A stretch of DNA of 64,000 nt from CAXSBR01 sp964252015. Its GTDB lineage: Bacteria; Actinomycetota; Actinomycetes; Mycobacteriales; Jatrophihabitantaceae. Positions 25,669-34,304 of the stretch are shown here, one piece after another (the first letter of the stretch is position 1; each line of letters begins with the position of its first letter). The stretch is from assembly GCA_964252015.1 (NCBI GenBank), contig CAXULW010000014.1:31313-95312 (forward strand). The letters are read 5' to 3'. The notes beneath the pieces were generated by a model, which saw only the letters and a program-made list of their open reading frames with translations, was not told the DNA's origin and did not search any database. The translations under genes were made by a program, and so were the position numbers.

Positions 25669-26408
25669 GCGCGCAGCACGTAACCGAGGCCGCGCGCGGT
25701 GTGGATGAGGCGAGGCCCGTACAACTCGGTCTTACGCCGTAGCGCGCTGACGTGGACCTCGACCAGGTTGGGGTCGTAGTCGTCGTAACCCCAGACCTGG
25801 GTGAGGATCTGCGTCTTGGACAGGGTGCGGCCGCGGTTGGCGGCCAGGTAGGTCAGCAGCCGCCATTCGGTCGGCGTCAGGTCGAGCAGGTGGCCGGCCC
25901 GGGTCGCCACCGCCTCGGCCTCGTCGAGAAGCAGATCTCCGACCAGCACCGTGTCCGAGATCCGCCCCAGCCGGCGCAACAACGCCGTCGACCGGGCGAG
26001 CACCTCGGCGATCGCGAACGGCTTGGTCACGTAGTCGTCGGCGCCCACGTCGAACCCGCGCAGGCGGTCGGGCAGCTCGTCACGCGCCGTGAGGAGCAGC
26101 ACCACCGCATCGGTGCGAGCCCGCAAGGCCCGGGTGAGCTCGAATCCGTTCCGTCCGGGCACCATGACGTCGAGCAGGGCCAGGTCCGGGCGAAACGCGT
26201 CGACCTCGGCCTCGAGGTCGGCGCCGTCGACGAGGGCGCGCACGGTGTGGCCGGCCGAGGTGAACGCCGCCGACAGCGCCGCCCGGATCGCGTCCTCGTC
26301 CTCGATCACCAGCACCCGCGCGCCACGGCCGGCGGCGGACGCGGCCGCCGCCACGGACATGGATACGGACGACCCCACCAACGGTGCCGAGCCCTCGATG
26401 CGAGACAT
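25665..26408 (-). CDS. OmpR-family response regulator
   Basis: A 247-residue DNA-binding regulator. The receiver domain has the acidic pocket IEDED, phosphoacceptor Asp80 (LALLDVMVPG), a conserved Thr (LLLTARD) and Lys in YVTKPF. The winged-helix effector ends with VHVSALRRKTELYGPRLIHT and ARGLGYVLRA. The first 28 residues are an unconserved extension, so translation may begin at a later codon. It is co-translated with the kinase. Direct repeats upstream suggest autoregulation. Confidence 0.95.
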   Translation of the reverse strand: MSRIEGSAPLVGSSVSMSVAAAASAAGRGARVLVIEDEDAIRAALSAAFTSAGHTVRALVDGADLEAEVDAFRPDLALLDVMVPGRNGFELTRALRARTDAVVLLLTARDELPDRLRGFDVGADDYVTKPFAIAEVLARSTALLRRLGRISDTVLVGDLLLDEAEAVATRAGHLLDLTPTEWRLLTYLAANRGRTLSKTQILTQVWGYDDYDPNLVEVHVSALRRKTELYGPRLIHTARGLGYVLRA

Positions 26409-26430
26409 TGCTCCATCCTGCTGGCCGGTG

Positions 26431-26485
26431 CTGAAGGGTTGCTGAAGAACTGCCCTAGAGTGTCCGTTTTCAGCTCAGCTTCAGG
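26431..26485. promoter_or_regulatory. Paired 11-bp-period direct repeats, candidate OmpR-type operator
   Basis: In the 148-bp divergent gap, CTGAAG occurs at 26431 and 26442, exactly 11 bp apart. The opposite orientation, TTCAGC and TTCAGG, occurs at 26469 and 26480, again 11 bp apart. Two direct repeats one helical turn apart are the usual arrangement for OmpR-family dimers, and the two pairs face opposite genes. Binding by the adjacent regulator is an inference. Confidence 0.55.
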
Positions 26486-26556
26486 TGGACGGCGCAGGGT
26501 CGAGATCGACCCCGGTCAGATCGACCGCATCCCGCCCGACGAGAGGACCCAGCACC

Positions 26557-27501
26557 GTGAGCGAGTACCCCGAGCACGACGAGATTTCGAACGGACGAAA
26601 CCCACAATCCCCGCCCCGGTCGAACCGGCGAGCCGGCGTGATCGGGCTGGTCGCGGTCGGTGGCCTGGCCGCGGGAGGCGCGGCGCTGTACGTCGCCAAC
26701 TCCGCCGGCGCGGCACCGTCGAGCTCGACGTCGGCTGCGACGCCCTCATCGGCCTCGTCATCGGCCTCGTCGTCGTCATCGAGTTCGGCCACGTGCACCG
26801 CGCCTGGCCCTGGCGCGGGCAGAGGACGAGCGGGTCGACCGGCGGGCGGACCGGGCGCCGGGGGCCCGGGACGCGGACCGGCCGGTGCCAGTGCGGACGG
26901 GCGCATCACTGCGGTGAGCGCGACCAGCCTGACTGTGAAGGACCTCTTCGCCAAGACTCACACCTACCAGATCACCTCGACCACCGTGGTGCACTCCGGT
27001 CCGGCCCGAACGGTGCAGGTCAGCGCGCTCACGGTCGGCGAACACGTCGTCGTCCGCACGGCGGGTAGCACCTCGACCGCGGCCGACATCGACCTGCGCC
27101 TGGCTCATATCGACGGGTCGGTCACGGCGGTGACGGGCTCGGCCATCACTGTCACCGACCGCGACGGCTTCACCCGCACGATCGATACCGACGGGCAGAC
27201 CAAGTACACGCTGAACTCGGCCTCGTCGAGTCGGTCGAAGGTCACCGCCGGGAGCGTCGTGCACGCCGAGGGCAAGGTCGATGCCGACGGAACGGCCCTG
27301 GACGCGACGAGCGTCGACGTCGTGACCTCGGCCAAGCCCCCGGTCGCCGGGGGCGGGGCACGTCCATGCGCACCGGCCGCGGGCCGCGGCCCGGGTTGGC
27401 CCGGTCACCGCGGCGCCCCGCCCGTCGCTCCGAAGCCCAGCTCGAGCGGCAGCACCAGCATTCCGGCCACGCCGACGCCGTCGGCTACCACCACCCGGTG
27501 A
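26557..27501 (+). CDS. Secreted/membrane-anchored DUF5666-like protein
   Basis: A 314-residue protein. After a short cytoplasmic start there is one hydrophobic helix (AGVIGLVAVGGLAAGGAALYVA, about 28-49), then a Ser/Ala linker and a Gly/Pro-rich stretch. Two beta-rich repeats follow: GRITAVSATSLTVKDLFAKT and GSVTAVTGSAITVTDRDGFT, each with a VxxLTVGEHVVV or VTAGSVVHAEG type half, the pattern of DUF5666. The tail is Pro/Ser/Thr-rich. GTG at 26557 follows GAGAGGA. It is divergent from the two-component genes and may be under their control. Confidence 0.75.
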   Translation: MSEYPEHDEISNGRNPQSPPRSNRRAGVIGLVAVGGLAAGGAALYVANSAGAAPSSSTSAATPSSASSSASSSSSSSATCTAPGPGAGRGRAGRPAGGPGAGGPGRGPAGASADGRITAVSATSLTVKDLFAKTHTYQITSTTVVHSGPARTVQVSALTVGEHVVVRTAGSTSTAADIDLRLAHIDGSVTAVTGSAITVTDRDGFTRTIDTDGQTKYTLNSASSSRSKVTAGSVVHAEGKVDADGTALDATSVDVVTSAKPPVAGGGARPCAPAAGRGPGWPGHRGAPPVAPKPSSSGSTSIPATPTPSATTTR

Positions 27502-27506
27502 CCGAG

Positions 27507-27557
27507 GCCGCCTGATCGTCACTGCACCGGTGCACTGGGCAGTGGCGATCAGGCGGC
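27507..27557. terminator. Long hairpin after the DUF5666-like gene
   Basis: GCCGCCTGATCGTCACTGC (27507-27525) pairs with GCAGTGGCGATCAGGCGGC (27539-27557) over 19 bp with a single G-T mismatch and a 13-base loop. It begins just after the stop codon at 27501. No U-run follows, which is common for actinobacterial terminators. Confidence 0.7.
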
Positions 27558-27696
27558 GGGGCCGGGGGGAGGGAGCGTATGCGTCGTCGGGCCGATAAGG
27601 TTTTCAGCGGCGCACCGCGGAAGTTTGAAGATCAGGACATCGACCGTTCGCGCCACCGCCGACCGCCCTGCTCGATCGCCCGGCTTGGAGCCAGTC

Positions 27697-29295
27697 TTGT
27701 CGTTGCCCGCCACCGAAGCCCCACCGTTCGCCCCGGACCGGACCTTAGATCCGGACTGGTGGAAGACCGCGGTCTTCTATCAGATCTACCCGCGCAGCTT
27801 CGCCGACTCGAACGGCGACGGCGAGGGTGACCTGAACGGCATCCGCGCCCGGCTGGACTATCTGCGCGACCTGGGGGTCGACGCGTTGTGGTTGAGCCCG
27901 TTCTATGTCTCGCCGATGCACGACGGCGGCTACGACGTCGCCGATCCGTGTGACGTCGACCCGCGCTTCGGCACGTTGGAAGACTTCGACGCCATGGTCG
28001 CGGCCGCGCACGAGCGGGGCATCAAGGTCACGGTCGACCTGGTGCCCAACCACTTCTCGGACCAGCATGTCTGGTTTCGCCAAGCGCTCGCGGCCGCGCC
28101 GGGCAGCCGGGAGCGAGCCCGGTTCCACTTCCTGGACGGCCGCGGTTCCGACGGAACCGAGCCGCCCAACAACTGGCCGTCGGTGTTCGGCGGCCCGGCC
28201 TGGACTCGGCTGCCGGACGGGCAGTGGTACCTGCATCTGTTCGCCCCGGAACAGCCCGACCTGAACTGGGAGAATGCCGAGGTCCGGGCCGAGTTCGCCC
28301 GGGTGGTGCGGTTCTGGCTCGAACGGGGAGCGGACGGCTTCCGCGTCGACGTCGCCCACGGCATGGCCAAGCCGCCGGGCCTGCCCGACATGGCGGCCGC
28401 GCCCAACGTAATGCTGACCCACGTCAAGGACGACCCCCGTTTCGACCAGCCCGCGGTGCACGACTACCTGCGCGAGCTGCGCGCGGTCATGGACGAGTAC
28501 CCGGGCGCGATGGCGGTGGGCGAGGTCTGGGCCGAGTCGGTCGAGCGGCAGGTGGCCTACATCCGCCCCGACGAGCTGCACCTCGCGTTCAACTTCGACC
28601 TGGTGCGGGCCGACTGGGCCGCGCCGGCGTTCTTCCAGGCCATCCAGGACGCGATGGACGCGACCGCGCGGGTCGGTGCCCCCAACACCTGGGTGCTGGC
28701 CAACCACGACATCGTCCGGCACGCCACCCGCTTCGGCGGTGGCTCGGTCGGGCAGGCCCGGGCCCGGGCCGCGGCGATGATCCAGCTGGCGCTGCCCGGC
28801 GCGGCCTATCTCTACCAGGGCGACGAGCTGGGACTGGAGAACGTCGACCTGCCGGATGAGGCGCTGCAGGACCCGGCCTGGGAACGCAGCGGTCACACCC
28901 ATCGCGGCCGTGACGGCGAGCGGGTGCCGATGCCGTGGAGCGGGTCGACGCCTCCGTTCGACTTCACCACCGGTACGCCATGGCTGCCCATGCCGTCGGG
29001 CTGGGCGCAGGTGACGGTCCAGGCTCAGCGCGACGACCCGGATTCGATGCTCTCGCTCTACCGGCGCCTCCTGGCCCGGCGCCGGGAACGGCCTGAGTTG
29101 AGCTCAGGCACGTTCGATTGGATCGGCGCCCCGGACGGCTGCCTGGCCTTCCGGCGGGGCGAGTCGTTGGTCGCGGTGACGAACTTCTCGTCGATGCCGG
29201 CGGAACTGCCGCTCGGCAAGGTCCTGCTCGCCTCCGGTCCCTTGGCCGACGGCGACCTCCCGCCGGACACCGCGGTGTGGCTGGCCACCGAGTGA
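27697..29295 (+). CDS. aglA: GH13 alpha-glucosidase
   Basis: A 532-residue alpha-amylase-family hydrolase acting on alpha-glucosidic bonds of short sugars. The barrel motifs are DLVPNHF (about 114-120), GFRVDVAHG with nucleophile Asp218, AVGEVW with acid Glu275 and LANHD with Asp337. The start WWKTAVFYQIYPRSFADSNG is typical of oligo-1,6-glucosidase / alpha-glucosidase members. TTG at 27697 is chosen because GGAG lies 6 nt upstream. Position after glbO matches mycobacterial aglA. Substrate (maltose, isomaltose, sucrose) cannot be told from sequence. Confidence 0.92.
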   Translation: MSLPATEAPPFAPDRTLDPDWWKTAVFYQIYPRSFADSNGDGEGDLNGIRARLDYLRDLGVDALWLSPFYVSPMHDGGYDVADPCDVDPRFGTLEDFDAMVAAAHERGIKVTVDLVPNHFSDQHVWFRQALAAAPGSRERARFHFLDGRGSDGTEPPNNWPSVFGGPAWTRLPDGQWYLHLFAPEQPDLNWENAEVRAEFARVVRFWLERGADGFRVDVAHGMAKPPGLPDMAAAPNVMLTHVKDDPRFDQPAVHDYLRELRAVMDEYPGAMAVGEVWAESVERQVAYIRPDELHLAFNFDLVRADWAAPAFFQAIQDAMDATARVGAPNTWVLANHDIVRHATRFGGGSVGQARARAAAMIQLALPGAAYLYQGDELGLENVDLPDEALQDPAWERSGHTHRGRDGERVPMPWSGSTPPFDFTTGTPWLPMPSGWAQVTVQAQRDDPDSMLSLYRRLLARRRERPELSSGTFDWIGAPDGCLAFRRGESLVAVTNFSSMPAELPLGKVLLASGPLADGDLPPDTAVWLATE

Positions 29296-29321
29296 GCCCG
29301 GCTCCGTGACCTGAGACTCCG

Positions 29322-30041
29322 TTAGAGCAGGACGAGACCGTCCCGCCGGGGTTCGGCGTAGGCCGAGCCGAACTCGGCGGCGACCCGGGTCCACCCGCGG
29401 CTGGTCGAGACCACGATGTGCCCGTTCTCGGGCAAGAACCCCATCCCGACGAGCGCGCTCAGGCTGCGGTTGGTGATCTCGGCGATGTCCGTGCCGTCGG
29501 AGACGGTCAGCACGGGGCGGTCGAGCAGGGTGTCGACCGCCCTTGCGCCCAGGCCCTGGTCGGCGGCGTCGACGTGGGCTCGGGCGCCCGCTCGGACCAG
29601 GTCGTGCACGACCGCGGCCGGAACCCGCTCGATGCGCAGCCAGCCGTCCTGCGGGGGACGGCCGCCGCGCCAACTCGCGTCGTCACGCTCAGGTGTTACC
29701 GCAGCGCCGTCGTTGTCGTCGGCATCGTCTGCCGTAGCGCCGTCGTCGTCGCCATCGGCGTTGGCGTCGAGCCAGCGGCCCAGGTCCCCGGCCCGGGCAG
29801 TGACGTCGAGCCCACGCCCGGGACGTTCGTCGTAGCCGCGCGGTTGTTGGTCGTAGCCGACGGCGCGCGCGACCAGCGCACCAGAGGGCAGCCGCGCCAT
29901 CGCCGTCCGGCGGCGGTCCGGCGCGTCGATCAGGCGAACCGGGGCGGTGGCGTCGATGCGAGCGATCCGGCGCACCATCGGGGCCAGCTCCAGCCAATCC
30001 TGACGATCCAACGGCCACGCCGAGGTGGCCACACCGTTCAT
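29322..30041 (-). CDS. Conserved actinobacterial hypothetical protein
   Basis: A 239-residue soluble protein beginning MNGVATSAWPLDRQDWLELA. It has an Asp-rich insertion around residues 93-113 (DANADGDDDGATADDADDND) and a C-terminal domain with WLRIERVPAAVVHDLVRAGA and NGHIVVSTSRGWTRVAAEFG. Its ATG overlaps the thioesterase stop (ATGA), so it is translated with it. I recall similar unnamed proteins between thioesterase and glucosidase genes in actinobacteria. No enzyme motif is recognised. Confidence 0.75.
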   Translation of the reverse strand: MNGVATSAWPLDRQDWLELAPMVRRIARIDATAPVRLIDAPDRRRTAMARLPSGALVARAVGYDQQPRGYDERPGRGLDVTARAGDLGRWLDANADGDDDGATADDADDNDGAAVTPERDDASWRGGRPPQDGWLRIERVPAAVVHDLVRAGARAHVDAADQGLGARAVDTLLDRPVLTVSDGTDIAEITNRSLSALVGMGFLPENGHIVVSTSRGWTRVAAEFGSAYAEPRRDGLVLL

Positions 30042-30445
30042 CGGTCCGGCTCGCGGTCGCCGTAACCGGCCAGGGCTCGACGTTCCTCCGGGGTGAGTCG
30101 GCGGGGCCGGTCGGTGGTGAAGTCGAACGGCACGCAGCGGGTGACCGCACGCGCCGCCAGCGTCTCTGCGTCGAAGACCTCGTACCGGACCTGGAATGAG
30201 GCACCGCGCACCTCGTCCACCCACAGCTCGATGCGCAACGGCTGCGGGTGGTAGACGACGGGGCGCAGGTAGTCGATCTCGTGCCGGGCGATCACCGTGC
30301 CCTTGGCGAAGGTTCCGTCGTAGCGGTCGAAGAACATGGCAACCCGAGCCTGCTCCAGGTACGTCACGTACGCGGTGTTGTTGACGTGGGCGAACGCGTC
30401 CATGTCGCCCCAGCGCATGTGACAGTCGTAGACGAAGCGGCTCAC
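30038..30445 (-). CDS. Acyl-CoA thioesterase (4HBT hotdog fold)
   Basis: A 135-residue hotdog thioesterase. The active-site segment RWGDMDAFAHVNNTAYVTYL has the catalytic Asp and the HVNN signature of YbgC/FadM-type enzymes, and the downstream RHEIDYLRPVVY is conserved. It hydrolyses acyl-CoAs; chain length is unknown. GTG start (VSRFVYDCHMRW). It lies 10 bp downstream of ettA and is coupled to the following gene by a 4-bp overlap. Confidence 0.92.
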   Translation of the reverse strand: MSRFVYDCHMRWGDMDAFAHVNNTAYVTYLEQARVAMFFDRYDGTFAKGTVIARHEIDYLRPVVYHPQPLRIELWVDEVRGASFQVRYEVFDAETLAARAVTRCVPFDFTTDRPRRLTPEERRALAGYGDREPDR

Positions 30446-30455
30446 CGGACCTCAC

Positions 30456-32138
30456 TCAGTCGCGGGTCAACCGGCGGTGGGTGACCGCGTGCGGGCGGGC
30501 CGCTTCCTGGCCCATGCGCTCGACCTTGTTCTTCTCGTAGCTGTCGAAGTTGCCCTCGAACCAGTACCACGCCGCCGGGTTGTCGTCCGTACCCTCCCAG
30601 GCCAGGATGTGGGTCGCCACCCGGTCCAGGAACCACCGATCGTGGCTGATGACCACGGCACAGCCGGGGAACTCGAGCAATGCGTTCTCGAGCGATCCCA
30701 GGGTCTCGACGTCGAGGTCGTTGGTCGGCTCGTCGAGCAGGAGCGTGTTGCCGCCCTCCTTGAGCGTCAGGGCGAGGTTGAGCCGGTTGCGTTCCCCGCC
30801 GGACAGGATGCCGGCCTTCTTCTGCTGGTCGGGACCCTTGAACCCGAAGGCGGAGACGTAGGCGCGGGAGGGCATCTCGACGTTGCCGACCTTGATGAAG
30901 TCGAGTCCTTCCGAGACGACCTGCCACACGTTCTTGGCCGGATCGATGCCGCCGCGACTCTGGTCGACGTAGCTGATCTTGACTGTCTCCCCGACCTTGA
31001 CCTCCCCGGAATCGGGCTGCTCCATCCCGACGATGGTCTTGAACAGCGTGGTTTTGCCAACGCCGTTCGGGCCGATGACCCCGACGATCCCACCACGCGG
31101 CAGCGAGAACGACAGATCCTTCACCAGCAACCGAGCGTCGAAACCCTTGTCCAGATGGCTGGTTTCCACGACCACGCTGCCCAAGCGCGGACCGGGCGGG
31201 ATCTGCAGCTCCTCGAAATCGAGCTTGCGGGTCTTTTCCGCCTCGGCGGCCATCTCCTCATACCGGGTCAGCCGCGCCTTGCTCTTGGCCTGCCGCCCCT
31301 TCGCGTTCTGCCGGACCCAGGTCAGCTCCTCGCGCAGCCGCCGCTGCAGCTTCGCGTCCTTCTTGCCGGTGACGTCCAAACGCTCGGCTTTCTTCTCCAG
31401 ATAGGTCGAGTAGTTGCCCTCGTAGGGGTAGGCGCGGCCCCGGTCGAGCTCCAGGATCCACTCGGCCACGTTGTCCAGGAAGTACCGGTCGTGAGTGACG
31501 GCCAGAACCGCCCCCGGGTACGCGGCCAGATGCTGTTCCAACCACTCCACGCTCTCCGCATCGAGGTGGTTGGTGGGCTCATCGAGCAGGAGCAGGTCGG
31601 GCTGCTCAAGCAGCAACTTGCACAACGCCACCCGGCGGCGCTCCCCGCCGGACAGGTGGGTGACGGCCTCATCACCGGGCGGGCACCGCAGGGCGTCCAT
31701 GGCTTGTTCGATCCGGCTGTCGATCTCCCACCCGTTGGCGTGCTCGATCTTGTCCAGCAGATCACCTTGCTCGGGCAGGAGGGTGTCGAAGTCGGCGTCG
31801 GGCTCCCCCATCGCCTCGGAGACCTCCTCGAATCGCGCCAGCCAACCGCGCAGCTCAGCCACCGCGTCCTCGACGTTCTCGCGAACCGTCTTCGTCTCGT
31901 CCAGCGGCGGTTCCTGCTGGAGCAACCCCACGGTGGAACCGGGGGCGAGGGCGGCGTCTCCGTTGGACGCGGTGTCGAGACCGGCCATGATCTTCAGCAC
32001 GGTCGACTTGCCGGCGCCGTTGGGACCGACGACGCCGATCTTGGCGCCGGGCAGGAACGACAAGGTGACGTCGTCGAGGATCATCTTGTCGCCATGCGTC
32101 TTGCGCACCTTGTACATCGTGTAAATGAACTGCGCCAC
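30456..32138 (-). CDS. ettA: Energy-dependent translational throttle protein EttA (ABC-F)
   Basis: A 560-residue ABC-F ATPase without membrane domains that binds the ribosomal E site and gates translation elongation by energy status. It has two nucleotide-binding domains: Walker A GPNGAGKST and GPNGVGKTT, signatures HLSGGERRR and ILSGGERNR, and Walker B LLLLDEPTNHLD and TLLLDEPTNDLD. The P-site interacting linker lies between. GTG at 32138 (VAQFIYTMYKVRKTHGDKMI) matches the family start exactly; the open frame upstream is not conserved. Confidence 0.96.
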   Translation of the reverse strand: MAQFIYTMYKVRKTHGDKMILDDVTLSFLPGAKIGVVGPNGAGKSTVLKIMAGLDTASNGDAALAPGSTVGLLQQEPPLDETKTVRENVEDAVAELRGWLARFEEVSEAMGEPDADFDTLLPEQGDLLDKIEHANGWEIDSRIEQAMDALRCPPGDEAVTHLSGGERRRVALCKLLLEQPDLLLLDEPTNHLDAESVEWLEQHLAAYPGAVLAVTHDRYFLDNVAEWILELDRGRAYPYEGNYSTYLEKKAERLDVTGKKDAKLQRRLREELTWVRQNAKGRQAKSKARLTRYEEMAAEAEKTRKLDFEELQIPPGPRLGSVVVETSHLDKGFDARLLVKDLSFSLPRGGIVGVIGPNGVGKTTLFKTIVGMEQPDSGEVKVGETVKISYVDQSRGGIDPAKNVWQVVSEGLDFIKVGNVEMPSRAYVSAFGFKGPDQQKKAGILSGGERNRLNLALTLKEGGNTLLLDEPTNDLDVETLGSLENALLEFPGCAVVISHDRWFLDRVATHILAWEGTDDNPAAWYWFEGNFDSYEKNKVERMGQEAARPHAVTHRRLTRD

Positions 32139-32341
32139 CGTTTGGCCCCTGCTCGCTTCGAATCGCACCGGCACCACTGATGCCGGCGTCCTGGTTGGTG
32201 TCCCGGACCCGTCGTCGCGCCGCATCAGTGCCTCGGCACCGAGCCCGGAGTCGTCCGGAATCCGGGACACCAGCCTAGTGGCGCTTACGCGCCACCAAGG
32301 CCAGACCGGGGCGATCCGTTCCGGCCGCCCGGGTGGGGGGC

Positions 32342-32815
32342 TCAGACCCCGGCCGGCACCATGGTGTCGCCCCGTACCACCGACTCCAGGAACTCCGCGG
32401 TCAGATCGGGCGGGAGCCCGGCCGAGTCCGCGGCCACCGACGTTACGGCCCGGGTGGTAGTGGAGCGGGTGAAGTCGGCCCGGCCGCGGGCCAGGTTCGG
32501 CCCCACCGCCTCGGCGGTCATCTCGAAGGTCACCCGCGCCTGTTCGTCCTTGATGTACTCGCGGCTCAACAGCCGGCCGTGGACGACGACCGGCTGACCT
32601 TTACGCAGCGAGCTGGCGACGTTGGCGGCCATCTCCTGCCAGCAGGTGACCGTGAGAAACAGCCGGTTGCCGTCAACGTGACGGCCAGTCGCCTGGTCGT
32701 AGCGGCGCGCGGTCGAGGCGATCCGGAAGCTGGCCACCGGCGTTCCGGTCGGGGTGGCCCGGAGCTTCGGGTCATCGACGAGGTTTCCGATCACAGTGAT
32801 CATGGTGTCGAACAT
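32342..32815 (-). CDS. ssb: Single-stranded DNA-binding protein (second actinobacterial SSB type)
   Basis: A 157-residue OB-fold protein. MITVIGNLVDDPKLRATPTG opens the OB fold, and RLFLTVTCWQEMAANVASSL and GQPVVVHGRLLSREY follow. The C-terminus lacks the DDDIPF acidic tip of the main SSB, so it probably does not recruit replication partners in the same way and resembles SsbB / Rv2478c. GCAGGAGGAACC ahead of ATG 32815 fixes the start. It lies beside ettA, as in mycobacteria. Confidence 0.93.
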   Translation of the reverse strand: MFDTMITVIGNLVDDPKLRATPTGTPVASFRIASTARRYDQATGRHVDGNRLFLTVTCWQEMAANVASSLRKGQPVVVHGRLLSREYIKDEQARVTFEMTAEAVGPNLARGRADFTRSTTTRAVTSVAADSAGLPPDLTAEFLESVVRGDTMVPAGV

Positions 32816-33027
32816 GGTTCCTCCTGCGGTATCAGCGGCGCCCGCCAATCGGGCGCAGAGCCCAGGCAACCGCCTCCCCGCCCGCGTCGGGGCCGGCCGG
32901 GCCCAACTGTGGACCGACCGACGAGATTGTGGACGAGCCGCGGAAATGTCGGACCCCTGTGCATGCAGGTCGATAACCTGATCCCGACCCATCGCGCGGT
33001 CCGGTCCGCACCGGGTCGGGCGCCACG

Positions 33028-33100
33028 GCCCCCGTAGCTCAGCGGATAGAGCAGGCGCCTTCTAAGCGCTTGGTCGCAGGTTCGAGTCCTGCCGGGGGCA
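33028..33100 (+). tRNA. tRNA-Arg (TCT)
   Basis: A cloverleaf with acceptor GCCCCCG/CGGGGGC and discriminator A, D arm GCTC/GAGC, anticodon stem GGCGC/GCGCT with loop CTTCTAA (anticodon TCT) and T arm CAGGTTCGAGTCCTG. CCA is not encoded. The 3' end is the first unit of a 13-bp periodic array. Confidence 0.96.
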
Positions 33101-33140
33101 CACCGCGGGGGCCACTGCCGGGGTCCACTGCCGGGGGCCA
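33089..33140. repeat. 13-bp periodic array beginning inside the tRNA-Arg 3' end
   Basis: Units start at 33089 (CTGCCGGGGGCAC), 33102 (ACCGCGGGGGCCA), 33115 (CTGCCGGGGTCCA) and 33128 (CTGCCGGGGGCCA). The first is the 3' strand of the T and acceptor stems of tRNA-Arg; the others are downstream copies with a few changes. Confidence 0.8.
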
Positions 33141-33940
33141 TTTGTCCGTTTTCACCTTTGGAGTGCCGACTGGGCCCGAAGTGCACATCGATCCCGTGTC
33201 CGTGCCCCGCCACGCGGGGCACCTGGCGACGAGGCCGCCGAGCTCCGCAAGCTGGCGCCGAAGCTGATGGTGTCGGCAACGGCCACGGCGATTTCCGCGA
33301 AGCCAAAAGCTTCGTCACGCCGGTGAACCACCAAGTTGACGAAGTGAGCGAGCGAATTGCCGCCGCGTCCCTGGCACTGGCCATCTGGCCGCCGCTGCAG
33401 GTCGGGCCGCAAACCTGGCCGGCCTGACCGAGGACGAGGTCACCCGTCAGATGAAGGCCACCCGTCAGATGAAGGCCATCGACGCCAACGTTTCCGCGGC
33501 CGGACCAGCCTCAACTCCACGAACCCGGTGGGCTGACTTCACCATTCTTCTCCAGCCAGTCTTCTCACACCAGAGCCGGTGCCGGCCGCGCGCGACGACT
33601 GTGGCGCGTGCGATCGAGCAGGGCCTCCTCCGGCAGGGGGGGTTACGAAGTCGCGTAGCGGCCGCTACCATCTGCTTAGCTGGGAAACAGCCAGCCCGAC
33701 ACCGCACTGTCGACCCCCACGGCGCGGAGAGCATCGCTCGCAGCGGGCACGCACGGTGACCTCCCTCGGGGAACCCTTTATGGCCACGAGCCAGATCAAA
33801 GCTGTGGGCATGCGATCGTGTCTCGATCCATCCCGCCCGTACCTAACCACCAGCGGTGGACTACGTCTGTCCGTCCGCTCGCTCGAGTCGCCGACGGTAT
33901 TCGTGCGTGACCTGGCCACGGCCGGGAACGGAGCGCTCCG
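33141..33940. other. Gene-poor stretch with decayed coding debris
   Basis: No intact gene is convincing. Short plus-strand pieces read like protein: DEAAELRKLAPKLMVSATAT near 33225-33290, VNHQVDEVSERIAAASLALA near 33323-33385 and AGLTEDEVTRQMKATRQMKA near 33418-33478, each in a different frame. This suggests a frameshifted remnant I cannot identify. A 54-codon frame at 33781-33944 overlaps the DUF4193 GTG and is probably not a gene. Confidence 0.4.
33441..33476. repeat. Perfect 18-bp tandem duplication
   Basis: CACCCGTCAGATGAAGGC occurs twice, back to back, at 33441 and 33459, doubling the peptide TRQMKA within the debris. It is a recent duplication because the copies are identical. Confidence 0.9.
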
Positions 33941-34246
33941 GTGACGACCGATTACGACACCCCGCGGGTCCGAGAAGAGACCAACGCGGCCGCCGAATAT
34001 CTCGCCCAGTTGGACACCCGCCGTTCTGAAGCAGCCGCCGCCACGTTGATCATCGACGACGACAGCCTCGTGGGACTGGACGCCGTCGATCTGGTCCGAC
34101 CCGGGCTGTTCGGTGACGACCCGACATTCAACGTTCTGGCGCAGCAACCAGACGAGTTCACCTGTAGCCGCTGCTTCCTCGTGCACCACCGCAGCCGCCG
34201 CGCCCGAGTCGTCAAGGACAAGCCCATCTGCCGCGACTGCAGCTGA
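33941..34246 (+). CDS. DUF4193 family protein
   Basis: A 101-residue acidic actinobacterial protein starting MTTDYDTPRVREETNAAAEY (GTG). The C-terminal third has a zinc-ribbon-like pair, FTCSRCFLVHH and PICRDCS, with DPTFNVLAQQPDEF before it. The family is widespread in actinobacteria and its function is unknown. A strong hairpin follows 22 bp after the stop, so it is probably monocistronic. Confidence 0.92.
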   Translation: MTTDYDTPRVREETNAAAEYLAQLDTRRSEAAAATLIIDDDSLVGLDAVDLVRPGLFGDDPTFNVLAQQPDEFTCSRCFLVHHRSRRARVVKDKPICRDCS

Positions 34247-34267
34247 AGCCGCGGCACCACACACGCC

Positions 34268-34304
34268 GTCGGCGCGGGTGACGTCCCCCGGCCCCCGCGC
34301 CGAC
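34268..34304 (+). terminator. Terminator hairpin after the DUF4193 gene
   Basis: GTCGGCGCGGG (34268-34278) and CCCGCGCCGAC (34294-34304) form a perfect 11-bp stem with a 15-base loop, followed by sequence that includes a short CATTTTC. Confidence 0.75.

Noticed and set aside
33781..33944. 54-codon frame overlapping the DUF4193 start
   Set aside because: No homology, no ribosome site and composition unlike neighbouring genes.
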